Shown: positions 8,340-16,353 of the stretch, piece by piece
Numbering within the stretch: position 1 is the stretch's first letter
How the letters are laid out: every line of letters begins with the position of its first letter
DNA from: Nostoc linckia FACHB-104
GTDB taxonomy: Bacteria; Cyanobacteriota; Cyanobacteriia; Cyanobacteriales; Nostocaceae
DNA length: 64,000 bases
NCBI RefSeq assembly: GCF_014696615.1
Contig: NZ_JACJQJ010000012.1
Location: 1 to 64,000 of the forward strand
Direction of reading: 5' to 3'
Made by a program: the position numbers and the translations under genes
Notes under the pieces: generated by a model
The model's database searches: none
What the model saw: the letters and a program-made list of their open reading frames with translations, nothing else
Told to the model about the DNA's origin: nothing

Positions 8340-8996
8340 ATGAAATTTCGTAACTTAACTGGTTCTTTGCTAACAGCTACCGCACTTTTGACCGCTACAC
8401 TACCAGCTTTCGCTGGGCCTTTTGATGCACAGCCATCTGGTATTTTTAAACCTGGTGTTCTCACTCCTGGAGTAAGTGTTGGTAATGGTACTCCTAACAA
8501 TTCTGCTCCTAGCACACCTAGCAATCCAGTAGGAAATAGTGAAATTCAAGGATTGGGCGACCATCAATCTTGGGTTGACCCGAAAACTCTAGCAAATGAC
8601 CCGCGTGCTTTGTGTAGTGATGTAGGTTTAGGAAACAACACTCGCAACAGTGCTAGCAAAGTAGCGATCGCAAACTCTAGCAGCACACGTTCTAGTTCTT
8701 CTCGCAGTCACAATGATGGCGGTGGCGGTGGTGTTAGTTTCTTGGGTATTGGCGTGAGTGGTAGCGGTGCTAGCCAAGGTAGTCAAAATAACAGCGATTC
8801 TAAAGATATTCGCAATAACCGCAACGAAGAAAATAGCAGCAGTTCTTCTACAGTAGTTCAAGGTAAGAATTGCGATGCTTTTGTTAACTCTGCTGCGGCT
8901 CGAGATATGAACTACCAAGACAACCTGACTCGCCGTTATGAAATTAAAACAGGTCGCCGAGGACAGCAGGTTAATCAACTGTTAGACAACAAATAA
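8340..8996 (+). CDS. Secreted Ser/Asn-rich protein, function unknown
   Basis: I chose the ATG at 8340 because AGGAG lies 7 bases before it, whereas an in-frame ATG at 8334 would sit on top of that site. The product (218 residues) starts with a signal peptide (MKFRNLTGSLLTATALL, cleavage after PAFA). The mature chain is rich in Ser, Asn and Gly, with low-complexity runs (SSSTRSSSSRS, GGGGGVSF). It has two cysteines (ALCSDVG and KNCDAF) and an ordered-looking end (ARDMNYQDNLTRRYEIKTGRR). I do not recognise the family. The composition fits a flexible cell-surface or periplasmic protein. Confidence 0.65.
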   Translation: MKFRNLTGSLLTATALLTATLPAFAGPFDAQPSGIFKPGVLTPGVSVGNGTPNNSAPSTPSNPVGNSEIQGLGDHQSWVDPKTLANDPRALCSDVGLGNNTRNSASKVAIANSSSTRSSSSRSHNDGGGGGVSFLGIGVSGSGASQGSQNNSDSKDIRNNRNEENSSSSSTVVQGKNCDAFVNSAAARDMNYQDNLTRRYEIKTGRRGQQVNQLLDNK

Positions 8997-9026
8997 GCTA
9001 ATGCGCGTCTAAATTGCATAAATACT

Positions 9027-9102
9027 AATAAGGGCTGTTGACTGTTAACTGTTAACGGTCAACTGTCAACAGGCCTCACGATGGATTGTGCAACTTAAAA
9101 GC
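9027..9102. repeat. Dispersed repeat with heptamer array, copy 2 (inverted)
   Basis: On the minus strand this reads as the same head (GCTTTTAAGTTGCACAATCC) and heptamer array seen at 5761-5856, with one base change in the head region and fewer heptamer units. Confidence 0.75.
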
Positions 9103-9192
9103 AGAAATCAACTCGTAATTCGTAATTTTGAATTGATTCTCAGCCGGGGTTAGCACCCTGGCGATTTCTATATTAATTTCTCAGGAGAAATT

Positions 9193-9594
9193 ATGAAAAG
9201 TCCGCCTGGAGCCAAAATTATGACTTTAACTACAACTTTGCTGTTGTCCATATCATCTTTAGCCAGCGCTCAAACTCCTACAATTCGAGACTCGCAAATT
9301 CTGCCTTATATTTTGGATAACCCTAATGACAATTCTTTGGTGAAAGTGCGCTGTGTTCCTAATTATAGACAGGAAGGTGAGAGGAATCGACGTATGATTA
9401 GAGATACTCTCTTGCGACCTACTCAGAGCGAGCAAACAGTAACAATTGAAATTGAAGGGAGTTGTCGCAATGTGAGAATTAGCGTTCCTGAAAATGCACA
9501 ATTTTTCGATTTTCCTGTAAATAATTTCGATTTAGACAACTCTTGGCTAACTCGTCCCGGTTCTGGATGGTATTGGTTCCATCATCAGCGATAA
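9193..9594 (+). CDS. Small secreted protein, function unknown
   Basis: A good ribosome site (AGGAGAAATT) precedes the ATG. The 133-residue product has a signal peptide (hydrophobic TLTTTLLLSISSLA, likely cleavage after ASA near residue 26). The mature domain contains two cysteines (VRCVPN, GSCRN), which could pair, and ends in an aromatic cluster (GSGWYWFHH). I do not recognise the family. It follows another secreted-protein gene in the same direction, but a repeat and its own ribosome site separate them. Confidence 0.65.
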   Translation: MKSPPGAKIMTLTTTLLLSISSLASAQTPTIRDSQILPYILDNPNDNSLVKVRCVPNYRQEGERNRRMIRDTLLRPTQSEQTVTIEIEGSCRNVRISVPENAQFFDFPVNNFDLDNSWLTRPGSGWYWFHHQR

Positions 9595-9718
9595 TTCTTT
9601 AGATAATTAAGGGGAAAGGGAGTGAATTAATGAGGAATTTACTTTTTAGTTAACTCAAAATATCCAGCAGCAGAGTAAGGGAGAATAATTGATGGCTTGA
9701 ATTGAGAAAATTTATCTT

Positions 9719-10546
9719 ATGTCAGATTCATCTCGGCTTTCTGATGAAGCGTTAAGCCATTATGAGATTGGTGTAGAGCAAGAACGCTTATCACAAGGTA
9801 CAGGTTTACTGGAATTTGTTCGCACCCAAGAAATTATTAGCCGCTATCTACCTCCTGCACCCGCAGTCATTTTCGATGTTGGCGGTGGTGCTGGTGTCTA
9901 TGCTTATTGGCTGGCTCAACAAGGTTATGAAGTGCATTTAATTGATGCAGTTCCTTTGCATATCGAGCAAGCACAACGCTTTGCAGAAGCGCAACCCAAT
10001 TATCCTTTAGCTAGTTTAAATGTTGGGGATGCACGGCAATTAAATCGGGCTGATCATAGCGTTGATGCTGTGCTACTACTTGGGCCTTTATATCACTTAA
10101 TTGATCGCACAGAGCGGATATTAGCTTTGCGGGAAGCTTATCGCATTTTAAAACCAGGAGGTTTTGTTTTTGCGGCGGGAATTTCTCGTTTTGCTTCTAC
10201 TTTAGATGGATTATTTCAGGGATATTTGGCAGATCCAGAATTTGTCAAAATTGTGCAACAGGATTTAATTGATGGTCAACATCGTAATCCAAACAATCAT
10301 CCAGCTTATTTTACAACCGCTTTCTTACATCATCCTGATGAACTGCAAGCTGAAATAGAAGCAGCTGGTTTTGATTATGAAATCACTTTAGCTATTGAAG
10401 GGCCTGGCTGGCTATTACAAAACTTTGATGAACATTGGCATGATTTAAGCCGTCGTCAACAACTTTTACAAGCTATCCGCTGGTTAGAGGCTGAAGCTTC
10501 TACCTTGGGTATGAGCGCTCATATTATAGCGATCGCCCGCAAATAA
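9719..10546 (+). CDS. Class I SAM-dependent methyltransferase
   Basis: The 275-residue protein shows the Rossmann methyltransferase motifs. Motif I is VIFDVGGGAGVYAYWLA (about residues 55-71), the acidic end of strand 2 is VHLIDAVP, motif II/III is GDARQLNRADHSVDAVLLLGPLYHL, and the post-motif helix is ALREAYRILKPGGFVFAAG. It resembles the Methyltransf_11/UbiE-like group. The substrate cannot be predicted. It is cytoplasmic, without signal or membrane segments, and stands alone. Confidence 0.8.
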   Translation: MSDSSRLSDEALSHYEIGVEQERLSQGTGLLEFVRTQEIISRYLPPAPAVIFDVGGGAGVYAYWLAQQGYEVHLIDAVPLHIEQAQRFAEAQPNYPLASLNVGDARQLNRADHSVDAVLLLGPLYHLIDRTERILALREAYRILKPGGFVFAAGISRFASTLDGLFQGYLADPEFVKIVQQDLIDGQHRNPNNHPAYFTTAFLHHPDELQAEIEAAGFDYEITLAIEGPGWLLQNFDEHWHDLSRRQQLLQAIRWLEAEASTLGMSAHIIAIARK

Positions 10547-10673
10547 TTGTAGACGCAACTAATAGAGTCGGGATTGTGCGATTAGCAAAGGTCAGGACTT
10601 TAGACAATTTACATTTTGTTATATAGTGAGGTTGATTGTTGCCTCACTACATAATTCACATTTCATTATCCTG

Positions 10674-11135
10674 ATGAATATCACACAATTATTTAACGTC
10701 GTGAATCTTTTTGTTTTGCCTTTTTGGGCGTTGATGATTCTCCTACCCAATTGGAAAGTTACACGGCGAATTATGGAATCGTATTTACCCTTTGTACCTT
10801 TATCAGGAGCATATTTATATTTATTTATCACTAGCATTACACCAGAAAATGCTCAAGCTTTAGCCAATCCGCAATTAGCTGATATTGCGAGATTTTTTGC
10901 TGATGAAAAAGCTGCTGCTATAGGTTGGATTCACTTTTTGGTAATGGATTTATTTGTGGGACGTTGGATATATTGGGAAGGGCAAAAAACCGGAATTTGG
11001 ACAATTCATTCTCTAGCACTTTGTTTATTTGCAGGCCCTTTGGGTGTGCTGTCTCATATTCTCACTGCTTGGATAACAAAAGCATTTCCTTCTAGTTCCA
11101 CTACTGAAACAGCCACATCTTCTAGTAGTACATGA
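10674..11135 (+). CDS. ABA4-like (DUF4281) membrane protein
   Basis: The product (153 residues from the ATG at 10674) has four hydrophobic segments. It carries family landmarks: NLFVLPFWALMILLPNW at the start, ADEKAAAIGWIHFLVMDLFVGRW in the middle and GPLGVLSHIL near the end. It belongs to the ABA DEFICIENT 4-like family. The plant member is needed for neoxanthin synthesis, and the cyanobacterial role is not established. A stem-loop (TAGTGAGG/CCTCACTA, 10624-10649) lies in the presumed 5' untranslated region, so longer starts at 10626 would run through it. The C-terminal tail is Ser/Thr-rich. Confidence 0.75.
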   Translation: MNITQLFNVVNLFVLPFWALMILLPNWKVTRRIMESYLPFVPLSGAYLYLFITSITPENAQALANPQLADIARFFADEKAAAIGWIHFLVMDLFVGRWIYWEGQKTGIWTIHSLALCLFAGPLGVLSHILTAWITKAFPSSSTTETATSSSST

Positions 11136-11220
11136 AAATTACTGATTCCTGACTTAAAAATACTGTTTGTATCTGTGTATATGCAAGCAGTATGAGGTTT
11201 CATATTTGATTTTTGAAATA

Positions 11221-11255
11221 GTAGGATGGGTTACGGATTCCGTAACCCATCCTAC
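11221..11255. repeat. Perfect palindrome of the GTAGGATG-GTTA family
   Basis: Seventeen bases (GTAGGATGGGTTACGGA) are followed after one base by their exact complement. Related palindromes occur at 20487, 57123 and 61080. It lies downstream of two convergent genes and may help end transcription, although it has no clear U tract. Confidence 0.7.
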
Positions 11256-11265
11256 AAATAAACTG

Positions 11266-11478
11266 TTATCTAGCTTTTCTATAGTTAGCATCTAACCAAC
11301 AGCGTGGTAAAGTTTCACCAGAAGGAAAAACCAACTCCTCTTTTTTAAAGATATCAGTTTCTTGTTCTTCTTGACCTTCTTGATCTTGTCCATGAATAGT
11401 ATCATTATTGGGGTCAATTAATTCTTGTAAATCAACTATTTTGACTAAATCGCCAGTATCTTTGAGTTGTAAAAACAT
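11266..11478 (-). CDS. Small acidic conserved hypothetical protein
   Basis: The 70-residue protein is preceded by a strong ribosome site on the minus strand (GAGGAGTAACGAAT before ATG). It contains an acidic Gln/Glu-rich middle (HGQDQEGQEEQETD) and a structured-looking C-terminal part (FPSGETLPRCWLDANYR). The domain composition and clean start support a real gene. I do not recognise its function. Confidence 0.55.
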   Translation of the reverse strand: MFLQLKDTGDLVKIVDLQELIDPNNDTIHGQDQEGQEEQETDIFKKEELVFPSGETLPRCWLDANYRKAR

Positions 11479-12012
11479 ATTCGTTACTCCTCAAGCAATT
11501 GCTAAGTAAATCTATCGTATGAGACAAAATTGCCTCACCTATTTTTATCACTAATAATGGGTGGTGGAAAACTCTCTCTTGGCAGAAAAGACAGTTATAA
11601 ATCTATTCCTTTTATCTGAATAGAAAAGATATAGGATATGAAATTGAGCTTTGCTTTCCTCGCCATATTGAGAAGAGTTAGAGACACTTTGCTCTTTAAA
11701 TTAATCTGTTCACTCCGCACCAGTGAATAAAAGATTTGGGCAAATTTATAATTCTCTGCCAATGTCAATAAAAGTAGCTATCTTCTACCCTGAGAATTGC
11801 TCACCTTTACTGCGTTGATTTTCTAATGACATGGCCACGGGATTGTTATCCAATATTATTTTCTCAGGATTTTCTATTTCTTAACTGCTTGTTTAACAAA
11901 ACTTAGGTATTTTCAGCATGAAAAGATGATCTTTACACTTCTGATTAATTCCTAGTCAATGCCAATCTCAAACTGAGGATTTATTGCCATCAACAGTATG
12001 TACCTGTATTAA
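11479..12012. other. Intergenic, no gene seen
   Basis: More than 500 AT-rich bases with stops in all frames. I find no RNA gene, repeat or clear terminator here. It would contain the promoter of the small acidic protein gene. Confidence 0.5.
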
Positions 12013-12132
12013 TACTGCTCGGTTAAGGATTTTCAACTCTTAATTTGGTTTTGGAAAAAGGTGAAAGGGTAAGGGTTCAAGGTTTTTTCTTGCCCCTTTT
12101 CCCCTTCCCCTTTTGCCCTTAACCGAAAAGTA
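12013..12132. repeat. Purine/pyrimidine inverted-repeat element, copy 1
   Basis: The element begins TACTGCTCGGTTAAGG and ends CCCTTAACCGAAAAGTA, so its ends are inverted repeats (CGGTTAAGG/CCTTAACCG). Its inner arms are a G/A-rich strand followed by a C/T-rich strand that can fold back. A second copy in the same orientation is at 15246-15408 and a shorter relative is at 17704-17777. Confidence 0.7.
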
Positions 12133-12180
12133 TTGGTACCTGTGTTACCTATGGCTTGTTATAGAAGACACTAAACAAAA

Positions 12181-12259
12181 AGTGCTGAGTTAAAAGTTAT
12201 AAGTGCTGGGTGAGTGGCCCTACTCAATCCTCAGTACTCCAGACTCTTAACTCAGCACT
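12181..12259. repeat. Long imperfect hairpin
   Basis: The outer arms are an exact 13-bp match (AGTGCTGAGTTAA/TTAACTCAGCACT) and the inner arms are partly complementary. It lies about 45 bases beyond the stop of the minus-strand gene at 12304 and could protect or end that transcript. Confidence 0.55.
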
Positions 12260-12303
12260 GCTGACAAAGGAACAAGAAACATAGCTACTGGTCGAGAAGA
12301 AAG

Positions 12304-12612
12304 TTAAATTTCTCGTTGATATTTCTCTAAAATATCTACTAAGTTAACCTGGCATTGCAGCGGGAGTAAATCGATTAAAGGAATTTCCTTTCTACCACCA
12401 CCAATTTTGACAGGTATTGATTCTAATACTGCTGTTACACGGTTTTCGTTAACACTATTAGAAGTAATTAAAGGATAAAGCTGTTCGGCAACAACGGTAT
12501 GTAGTTTGGCGTTCGATAAATAAAGATGCCACTTAGCAATATCCATGTAAACATTTTCACCTATTTCTGCTGCTAGGGCTTCTAGCAGTTCTGTGGTGTT
12601 AGTCTTAGCCAT
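12304..12612 (-). CDS. DUF3181 family protein
   Basis: The protein (about 102 residues) matches the small cyanobacterial DUF3181 family in pattern. It has an N-terminal NTTELLEALAAEIGENVYMDIAKWHLYLSNA-type helix region (only parts quoted), then IPVKIGGGRKEIPL and LLPLQCQVNLVDIL. I took the ATG at 12612, where GGGGTG sits at ribosome-site distance, over a GTG three codons upstream. It is soluble, with no known function. Family members are widespread in cyanobacteria. Confidence 0.7.
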   Translation of the reverse strand: MAKTNTTELLEALAAEIGENVYMDIAKWHLYLSNAKLHTVVAEQLYPLITSNSVNENRVTAVLESIPVKIGGGRKEIPLIDLLPLQCQVNLVDILEKYQREI

Positions 12613-12732
12613 ATAAATCACCCCATATCAACAAAGAGCGTTAACTCTTAGGCTATTTCTCATTATCGCTCAATTGGCTAGACTAACTCTACAGTCACAG
12701 GTTACAATCGCCCCAGCATTAGCAGTCTGTCT

Positions 12733-12990
12733 TCAGGTGGATTTTGGTGGCGTATCGGAATAGTTAGCGATCGCACTGATATAAAGCAGATGCACCGACA
12801 ATACCACAATCCAACTGACTGTTAACCAAGGCAGCCATTCCCAGTTAGTTGTTTTGAGATTGTGGACAAACCACAACCCAGAATTAATCGTAGCTGCGAT
12901 CGCTACGTGAACGGCGAAATTCATTCTGTCATCAATTTTGCGGTAGGCTGGGTCTTTGCGATCGGGTTTGGTAGGCCAACGAGGAGGCAT
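12733..12990 (-). CDS. 2TM domain-containing small membrane protein
   Basis: The 85-residue protein has a basic, Pro-rich N-terminus (MPPRWPTKPDRKDPAYRKID). It is followed by two hydrophobic helices (FAVHVAIAATINSGLWFVH and WLPWLTVSWIVVLSVHLLYI), the layout of the 2TM domain family. The His residue in the first helix and the RKIDDRMNFAVH junction fit that family. Function is unknown. It is divergently placed from nothing and appears monocistronic. Confidence 0.7.
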   Translation of the reverse strand: MPPRWPTKPDRKDPAYRKIDDRMNFAVHVAIAATINSGLWFVHNLKTTNWEWLPWLTVSWIVVLSVHLLYISAIANYSDTPPKST

Positions 12991-13239
12991 AAATATTTGT
13001 TACAGATTTTGACACACCTAATTATTCTAAAGGTGTTCGGGGTGCAGTTGCTATTAGAGTGAGAAAATGGGCATAGGGCATGGGGCATTGGGCATAGATA
13101 GGAAAGAAATATTATCTTGATTGTGGCAAAACCTGGTATTAATGACTTTCTTGAAAAAAGCAAATAGGGAACACAGAAATATATATTTTTATATTCTAGT
13201 TTGAGGCGTGGGGGTTGAAGCTTCGAGTTAGCCCTACTT

Positions 13240-13623
13240 TTAGGATGGCGAATTTTCGTAAGCAGATTCTATAGTTGTGAGCAGTTTTGTAATGTCATAG
13301 GGTTTATTGACAAAATAAGAAATACCCAAAGATGAAGCTAATTCATCGATTTGGTTATAAGCAGTCACTAATACAACGGCTAAGTTAATTCCTCTAGCCT
13401 GGAGATTTTGATAAACCTCAGCGCCGGTAAGTTCTGGCATTCTATTATCTAAAATTAATAAATCTGGTTGTTGGGCCAGCACTTGTTCTAAGGCTTCTTT
13501 ACCATCCTTTGCTTCCCTTACCTCCCACCCTTCTTGCTCAAGTAAAAAAGCGAGCATGGTTCTACTGTCTGTGTCATCGTCTGCAATTACTAATTTGCGC
13601 TTTGCTAAACTTTGAAGGCTCAT
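13240..13623 (-). CDS. CheY-like single-domain response regulator
   Basis: The protein is a lone receiver domain. It has the acidic pair DDD near residue 17, the phospho-acceptor Asp in LLILDNRMPELTG, the conserved Thr in VVLVTAYN and the Lys in VNKPYD. There is no output domain, so it must act by protein contact. The start is set by an ATGA overlap with the upstream gene: ATG at 13623-13621 and TGA at 13622-13620. This implies translational coupling to the GAF sensor protein, its likely partner. Confidence 0.85.
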   Translation of the reverse strand: MSLQSLAKRKLVIADDDTDSRTMLAFLLEQEGWEVREAKDGKEALEQVLAQQPDLLILDNRMPELTGAEVYQNLQARGINLAVVLVTAYNQIDELASSLGISYFVNKPYDITKLLTTIESAYENSPS

Positions 13624-14819
13624 AACTTGGTTTTGGCTATGGATAAGCAAAGACTATACGGAGTTAATTCTAAATGGTCAATATTTACTGCGGGAATTGC
13701 CATAAAATTTACTTGTGCAAATTGAGCATTTTGCACTTTGTTGATTGATACTTCTACTGTCCCGTTTTGGCCTGCACGCTCAAAAGCTTGGAGAAAACAA
13801 CGCAATATATTACGTAATAGAATTTGAGGATCGGCAAGAACTGTAATTTCCTCTTGCCAGTTGGTAACAACTTCAACTTTACGAATAGCAACTTCTGTAG
13901 ATAAAATGTCAATCACATCATTGATACTCTCGATGAGAGACAGAGATTGCACGCTACCAGTCTCTAATGATGCCAAATTGCGCCAAATATCAGAGCGACG
14001 GCGAAAGATTTCAATTGATTGTTCTGCTTGTTTGAGTAATTGCGCTGCATACTCCCAGCGATGAACAGCCACCATGCGCGAGATTACCTCAAGTTTTAAG
14101 CGTGCGGCTTGATGCACTTGAATGAGATCCTGGCGTAGTTCTTCTAAAGGCTCATATTCATCTGGTTGCGAAGCTATTACCCTATGAACATCTTTTTCTA
14201 AATTAGCGATCGCAAATTCTGCTTCAATAGCATGGGAAGCACATCGCAATATTTCTTTGAGGCGTTGTCTCGCATCTGCACGCCGCAAAGAAATACTCAA
14301 CACACCAACAATGTCTTGTTTGTCGTTTCGCAGCGGTATCCCTTGACAAGTAAAAGGATGAAATCCTTCAATAAAATGCTCTGCAGAAATAATTTCTATA
14401 TAATTTTCTTCTGCTAAAGTTGTGCCAATACCATTAGCACCAGCTACAGCTTCCGATAGGAGAGAACCTGGTTGTGGAAAAGGTTCCGGCCCGTTGACAG
14501 TCTGCTCATCACCAATCACATCTAATAGGATAGCTTGGCGATCGCCTAACATGATGGCATGGCGTTCTTGCCCTGCCGCTTGTGATAGCATTCGGAAATA
14601 GGGACGCACCACATCTATTAAATAATTATGTTGCTGTAGCAGACGTTCTGTATCTCGACTCGATAGTTGTTCTGCTTGCAAAGCCAGAGGGTTAGCTCCT
14701 TGCAGGTGGGATCTTTCCCAAGCACGATATACTGGCGATCGCAATTTATTAGAGGCAATTTTACCAGTAGCTCTGTATAAACGTCCTGCTTCGATGGCAT
14801 CGCTCTCTACATATGGCAT
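13620..14819 (-). CDS. GAF-domain sensor with a degenerate kinase-like C-terminus
   Basis: Residues about 50-185 resemble the GAF-type sensor region found in AcoR-like sigma-54 activators (SSRDTERLLQQHNYLIDVVRP, GANGIGTTLAEENYIEI, HPFTCQGIPLRNDKQDIVGV). However, no AAA+ or DNA-binding domain follows. The next part (about residues 215-290) is a long helical region like a dimerisation domain. The last 110 residues look like a decayed histidine-kinase ATPase: an N-box-like helix (ILLRNILRCFLQAFERAG) is visible but the DxGxG box is absent. It therefore probably does not use ATP and may be a scaffold or sensor for the coupled receiver protein. No signal peptide or membrane helix is seen. Confidence 0.7.
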   Translation of the reverse strand: MPYVESDAIEAGRLYRATGKIASNKLRSPVYRAWERSHLQGANPLALQAEQLSSRDTERLLQQHNYLIDVVRPYFRMLSQAAGQERHAIMLGDRQAILLDVIGDEQTVNGPEPFPQPGSLLSEAVAGANGIGTTLAEENYIEIISAEHFIEGFHPFTCQGIPLRNDKQDIVGVLSISLRRADARQRLKEILRCASHAIEAEFAIANLEKDVHRVIASQPDEYEPLEELRQDLIQVHQAARLKLEVISRMVAVHRWEYAAQLLKQAEQSIEIFRRRSDIWRNLASLETGSVQSLSLIESINDVIDILSTEVAIRKVEVVTNWQEEITVLADPQILLRNILRCFLQAFERAGQNGTVEVSINKVQNAQFAQVNFMAIPAVNIDHLELTPYSLCLSIAKTKL

Positions 14820-15245
14820 AAATTTAGGATTTAGTGATGTGTAATATTGCTTTCGTATTTTAATTTTGTAATTTGGATTTCTAATTTTGGTTGCTAATAT
14901 TTATCGACAATTTTCAGTTACTAATAATCAAACCTGCTGCTTTGAATTTTCAATTGTTGTTCAATATGATGTATTTCCATGTTTTTATTCTAAATTTTTG
15001 TACAGCAAACTCTTCAGAAGATATCATGAATAATAATTGATGTTCCGCTAGAATTTGTCAAGGTGTATTAAATCACATATTGACTTAATATTGATGCTTT
15101 TGATTACAAATCGCCAGTTATTAGTTATGATTTTTAACAGAATTTTCTTTTCTCTAGATTGAATTAAAATTTCAATTGTTAAAAGTAATTCCTCTTTTTA
15201 GTAACCGATGTCAGCGAGGATTTAGGCTAACTAGAGTAGTTTCAA
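14820..15245. other. Intergenic, no gene seen
   Basis: Strongly AT-rich upstream region of the GAF sensor gene. Stops occur in all frames and no repeat or RNA gene is recognisable. Confidence 0.5.
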
Positions 15246-15408
15246 TACTGCTCGGTTAAGGATTTTCAACTCTTAATTTGGTTTGGGGAAAAGGTTTACC
15301 CCTGCGGGGAAGCAAGCTACGCGTAGCGTCTCCGCAGGAGAAAGGGTAAGGGTTAAAGGTTTTTTATTGCCCTTTTCCCCTTCCCCTTTTGCCCTTAACC
15401 GAAAAGTA
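15246..15408. repeat. Purine/pyrimidine inverted-repeat element, copy 2, interrupted by a nested palindrome
   Basis: The sequence matches the element at 12013-12132 end to end. Within the left arm, about 45 bases (15296-15340) replace a single base of copy 1. The insert has outer arms CCTGCGG/CCGCAGG around a perfect 12-bp palindrome (GCTACGCGTAGC). It is thus one small mobile-looking palindrome inside another. Confidence 0.75.
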
Positions 15409-15567
15409 TAGGGAGTAGTTTATATTGCTAGTGAGCAATAATCCAATAGTTTTCGGTTCCAGGGGAAAGGTTTGAATTTATCCCTTATACCAATTCTCCA
15501 AAAGTCAGCAATATATCCAAACTCAAAAACCCTTGCTAAATATGGTTTTCTTAATTTTGAATTTTGC

Positions 15568-15610
15568 GGAAAGTTGCGTGCGGGGGTTCCCCCCGTTGAG
15601 CAAACTTTCC
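15568..15610. repeat. Hairpin element with GGAAAGTT ends
   Basis: GGAAAGTT and AACTTTCC bracket a GC-rich core (GTGCGGGGGTTCCCCCCG) in an AT-rich spacer. On both sides are near copies of TTTTGAATTTT, so it looks like a small palindromic insert in simple sequence. Confidence 0.55.
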
Positions 15611-15691
15611 AAGAGAGAATTTTGAATTTTGAATTGGTATTACCCCTTCCCCTTTACCCTTTTCCCAAACCACCACAGAAATTTTTGGCAC

Positions 15692-16201
15692 TTAGCCACT
15701 AATTATTGGAGAATAATCGCCTGATTTTCCGCCAGTTTTGCTAATTAAGCGAATTGATTCAATTTGAATCGATTTTTCTAAAGCTTTTGCCATATCGTAT
15801 AAAGTTAAAGCCGCCACAGAAACAGCAGTTAAAGCTTCCATCTCCACGCCAGTTTCGGCTTTGGTTTTGACAGTAGCCTGAATTTGATAGCCGGGGAGTT
15901 GGGAATCTGGTATCACTTCGACTTCGACTTTCTGCAACGGCAATGGATGACATAGAGGAATTAAATTAGCTGTTTGTTTCGCAGCCATAATTCCCGCTAT
16001 CCTCGCAGTACCTAGAACATCGCCTTTGGGAGCATTCCCAGCTTGAATGGCGGCAAAAGTTTCAGGTAGCATTCGCACCTGAGCAGCAGCTACAGCTTGG
16101 CGCACAGTAGGTGCTTTCGCAGATACATCTACCATCTGTGCCTGTCCTTGTTGGTCGAGATGAGTGAGGTTGGCAAAATTAGCAGAGAAATTGTCTTGCA
16201 T
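15692..16201 (-). CDS. moaC: Cyclic pyranopterin monophosphate synthase MoaC
   Basis: MoaC completes the first step of molybdenum cofactor synthesis by making cyclic pyranopterin monophosphate from the MoaA product. The 169-residue length is typical. Hallmarks are [17 protein letters not shown] near the start, [18 protein letters not shown], the [10 protein letters not shown] active-site block, [14 protein letters not shown], and the closing [11 protein letters not shown]. It is cytoplasmic. It is divergent from the tRNA-Arg gene with only 37 bases between. No other molybdopterin genes are in the window. Confidence 0.95.
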   Translation of the reverse strand: MQDNFSANFANLTHLDQQGQAQMVDVSAKAPTVRQAVAAAQVRMLPETFAAIQAGNAPKGDVLGTARIAGIMAAKQTANLIPLCHPLPLQKVEVEVIPDSQLPGYQIQATVKTKAETGVEMEALTAVSVAALTLYDMAKALEKSIQIESIRLISKTGGKSGDYSPIISG

Positions 16202-16222
16202 GATTTTGAAAGAACGTGTTAA

Positions 16223-16228
16223 TATAAT
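16223..16228 (+). promoter_or_regulatory. -10 box of the tRNA-Arg gene
   Basis: A perfect TATAAT lies 11 bases before the first base of the tRNA, which would place the start just upstream of the mature end. No -35 element at normal spacing is obvious. Confidence 0.5.
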
Positions 16229-16238
16229 TTTCTGACAG

Positions 16239-16312
16239 GGGCGTGTAGCTCAGTGGACTAGAGCACGTGGCTACGGACCACGGTGTCGGGGGTTCGAATC
16301 CCTCCTCGCCCG
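16239..16312 (+). tRNA. trnR: tRNA-Arg (anticodon ACG)
   Basis: The 74-base sequence folds into a cloverleaf. The acceptor GGGCGTG pairs with CTCGCCC with one T-T mismatch at pair 6-67. The D arm is TAGCTCAGTGG. The anticodon stem CGTGG/CCACG closes the loop CTACGGA with anticodon ACG. The T arm GGGGG/CCCTC closes TTCGAAT, and the discriminator is G. The ACG anticodon is normally edited to ICG to read CGU, CGC and CGA. No CCA is encoded. A terminator follows. Confidence 0.95.
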
Positions 16313-16320
16313 TTAAAAGA

Positions 16321-16353
16321 AAGAAGCGCAATCAATGATTGCGCTTCTTTTTT
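16321..16353. terminator. Bidirectional intrinsic terminator
   Basis: AAGAAGCGCAAT and ATTGCGCTTCTT form a perfect 12-bp stem with a 5-base loop. It is followed by a U tract on the plus strand and by UUUCUUUU on the minus strand. It serves both the tRNA gene and the convergent MFS gene, whose stop codon touches it. Confidence 0.85.

Noticed and set aside
8294-8978. Minus-strand frames opposite the secreted Ser/Asn-rich protein
   Set aside because: The plus-strand gene has a ribosome site and signal peptide; the antisense frames only mirror its low-complexity codons.
15472-15702. Plus-strand frame of 76 codons before moaC
   Set aside because: It spans a palindromic repeat and simple AT/C-rich sequence and shows no protein-like pattern.
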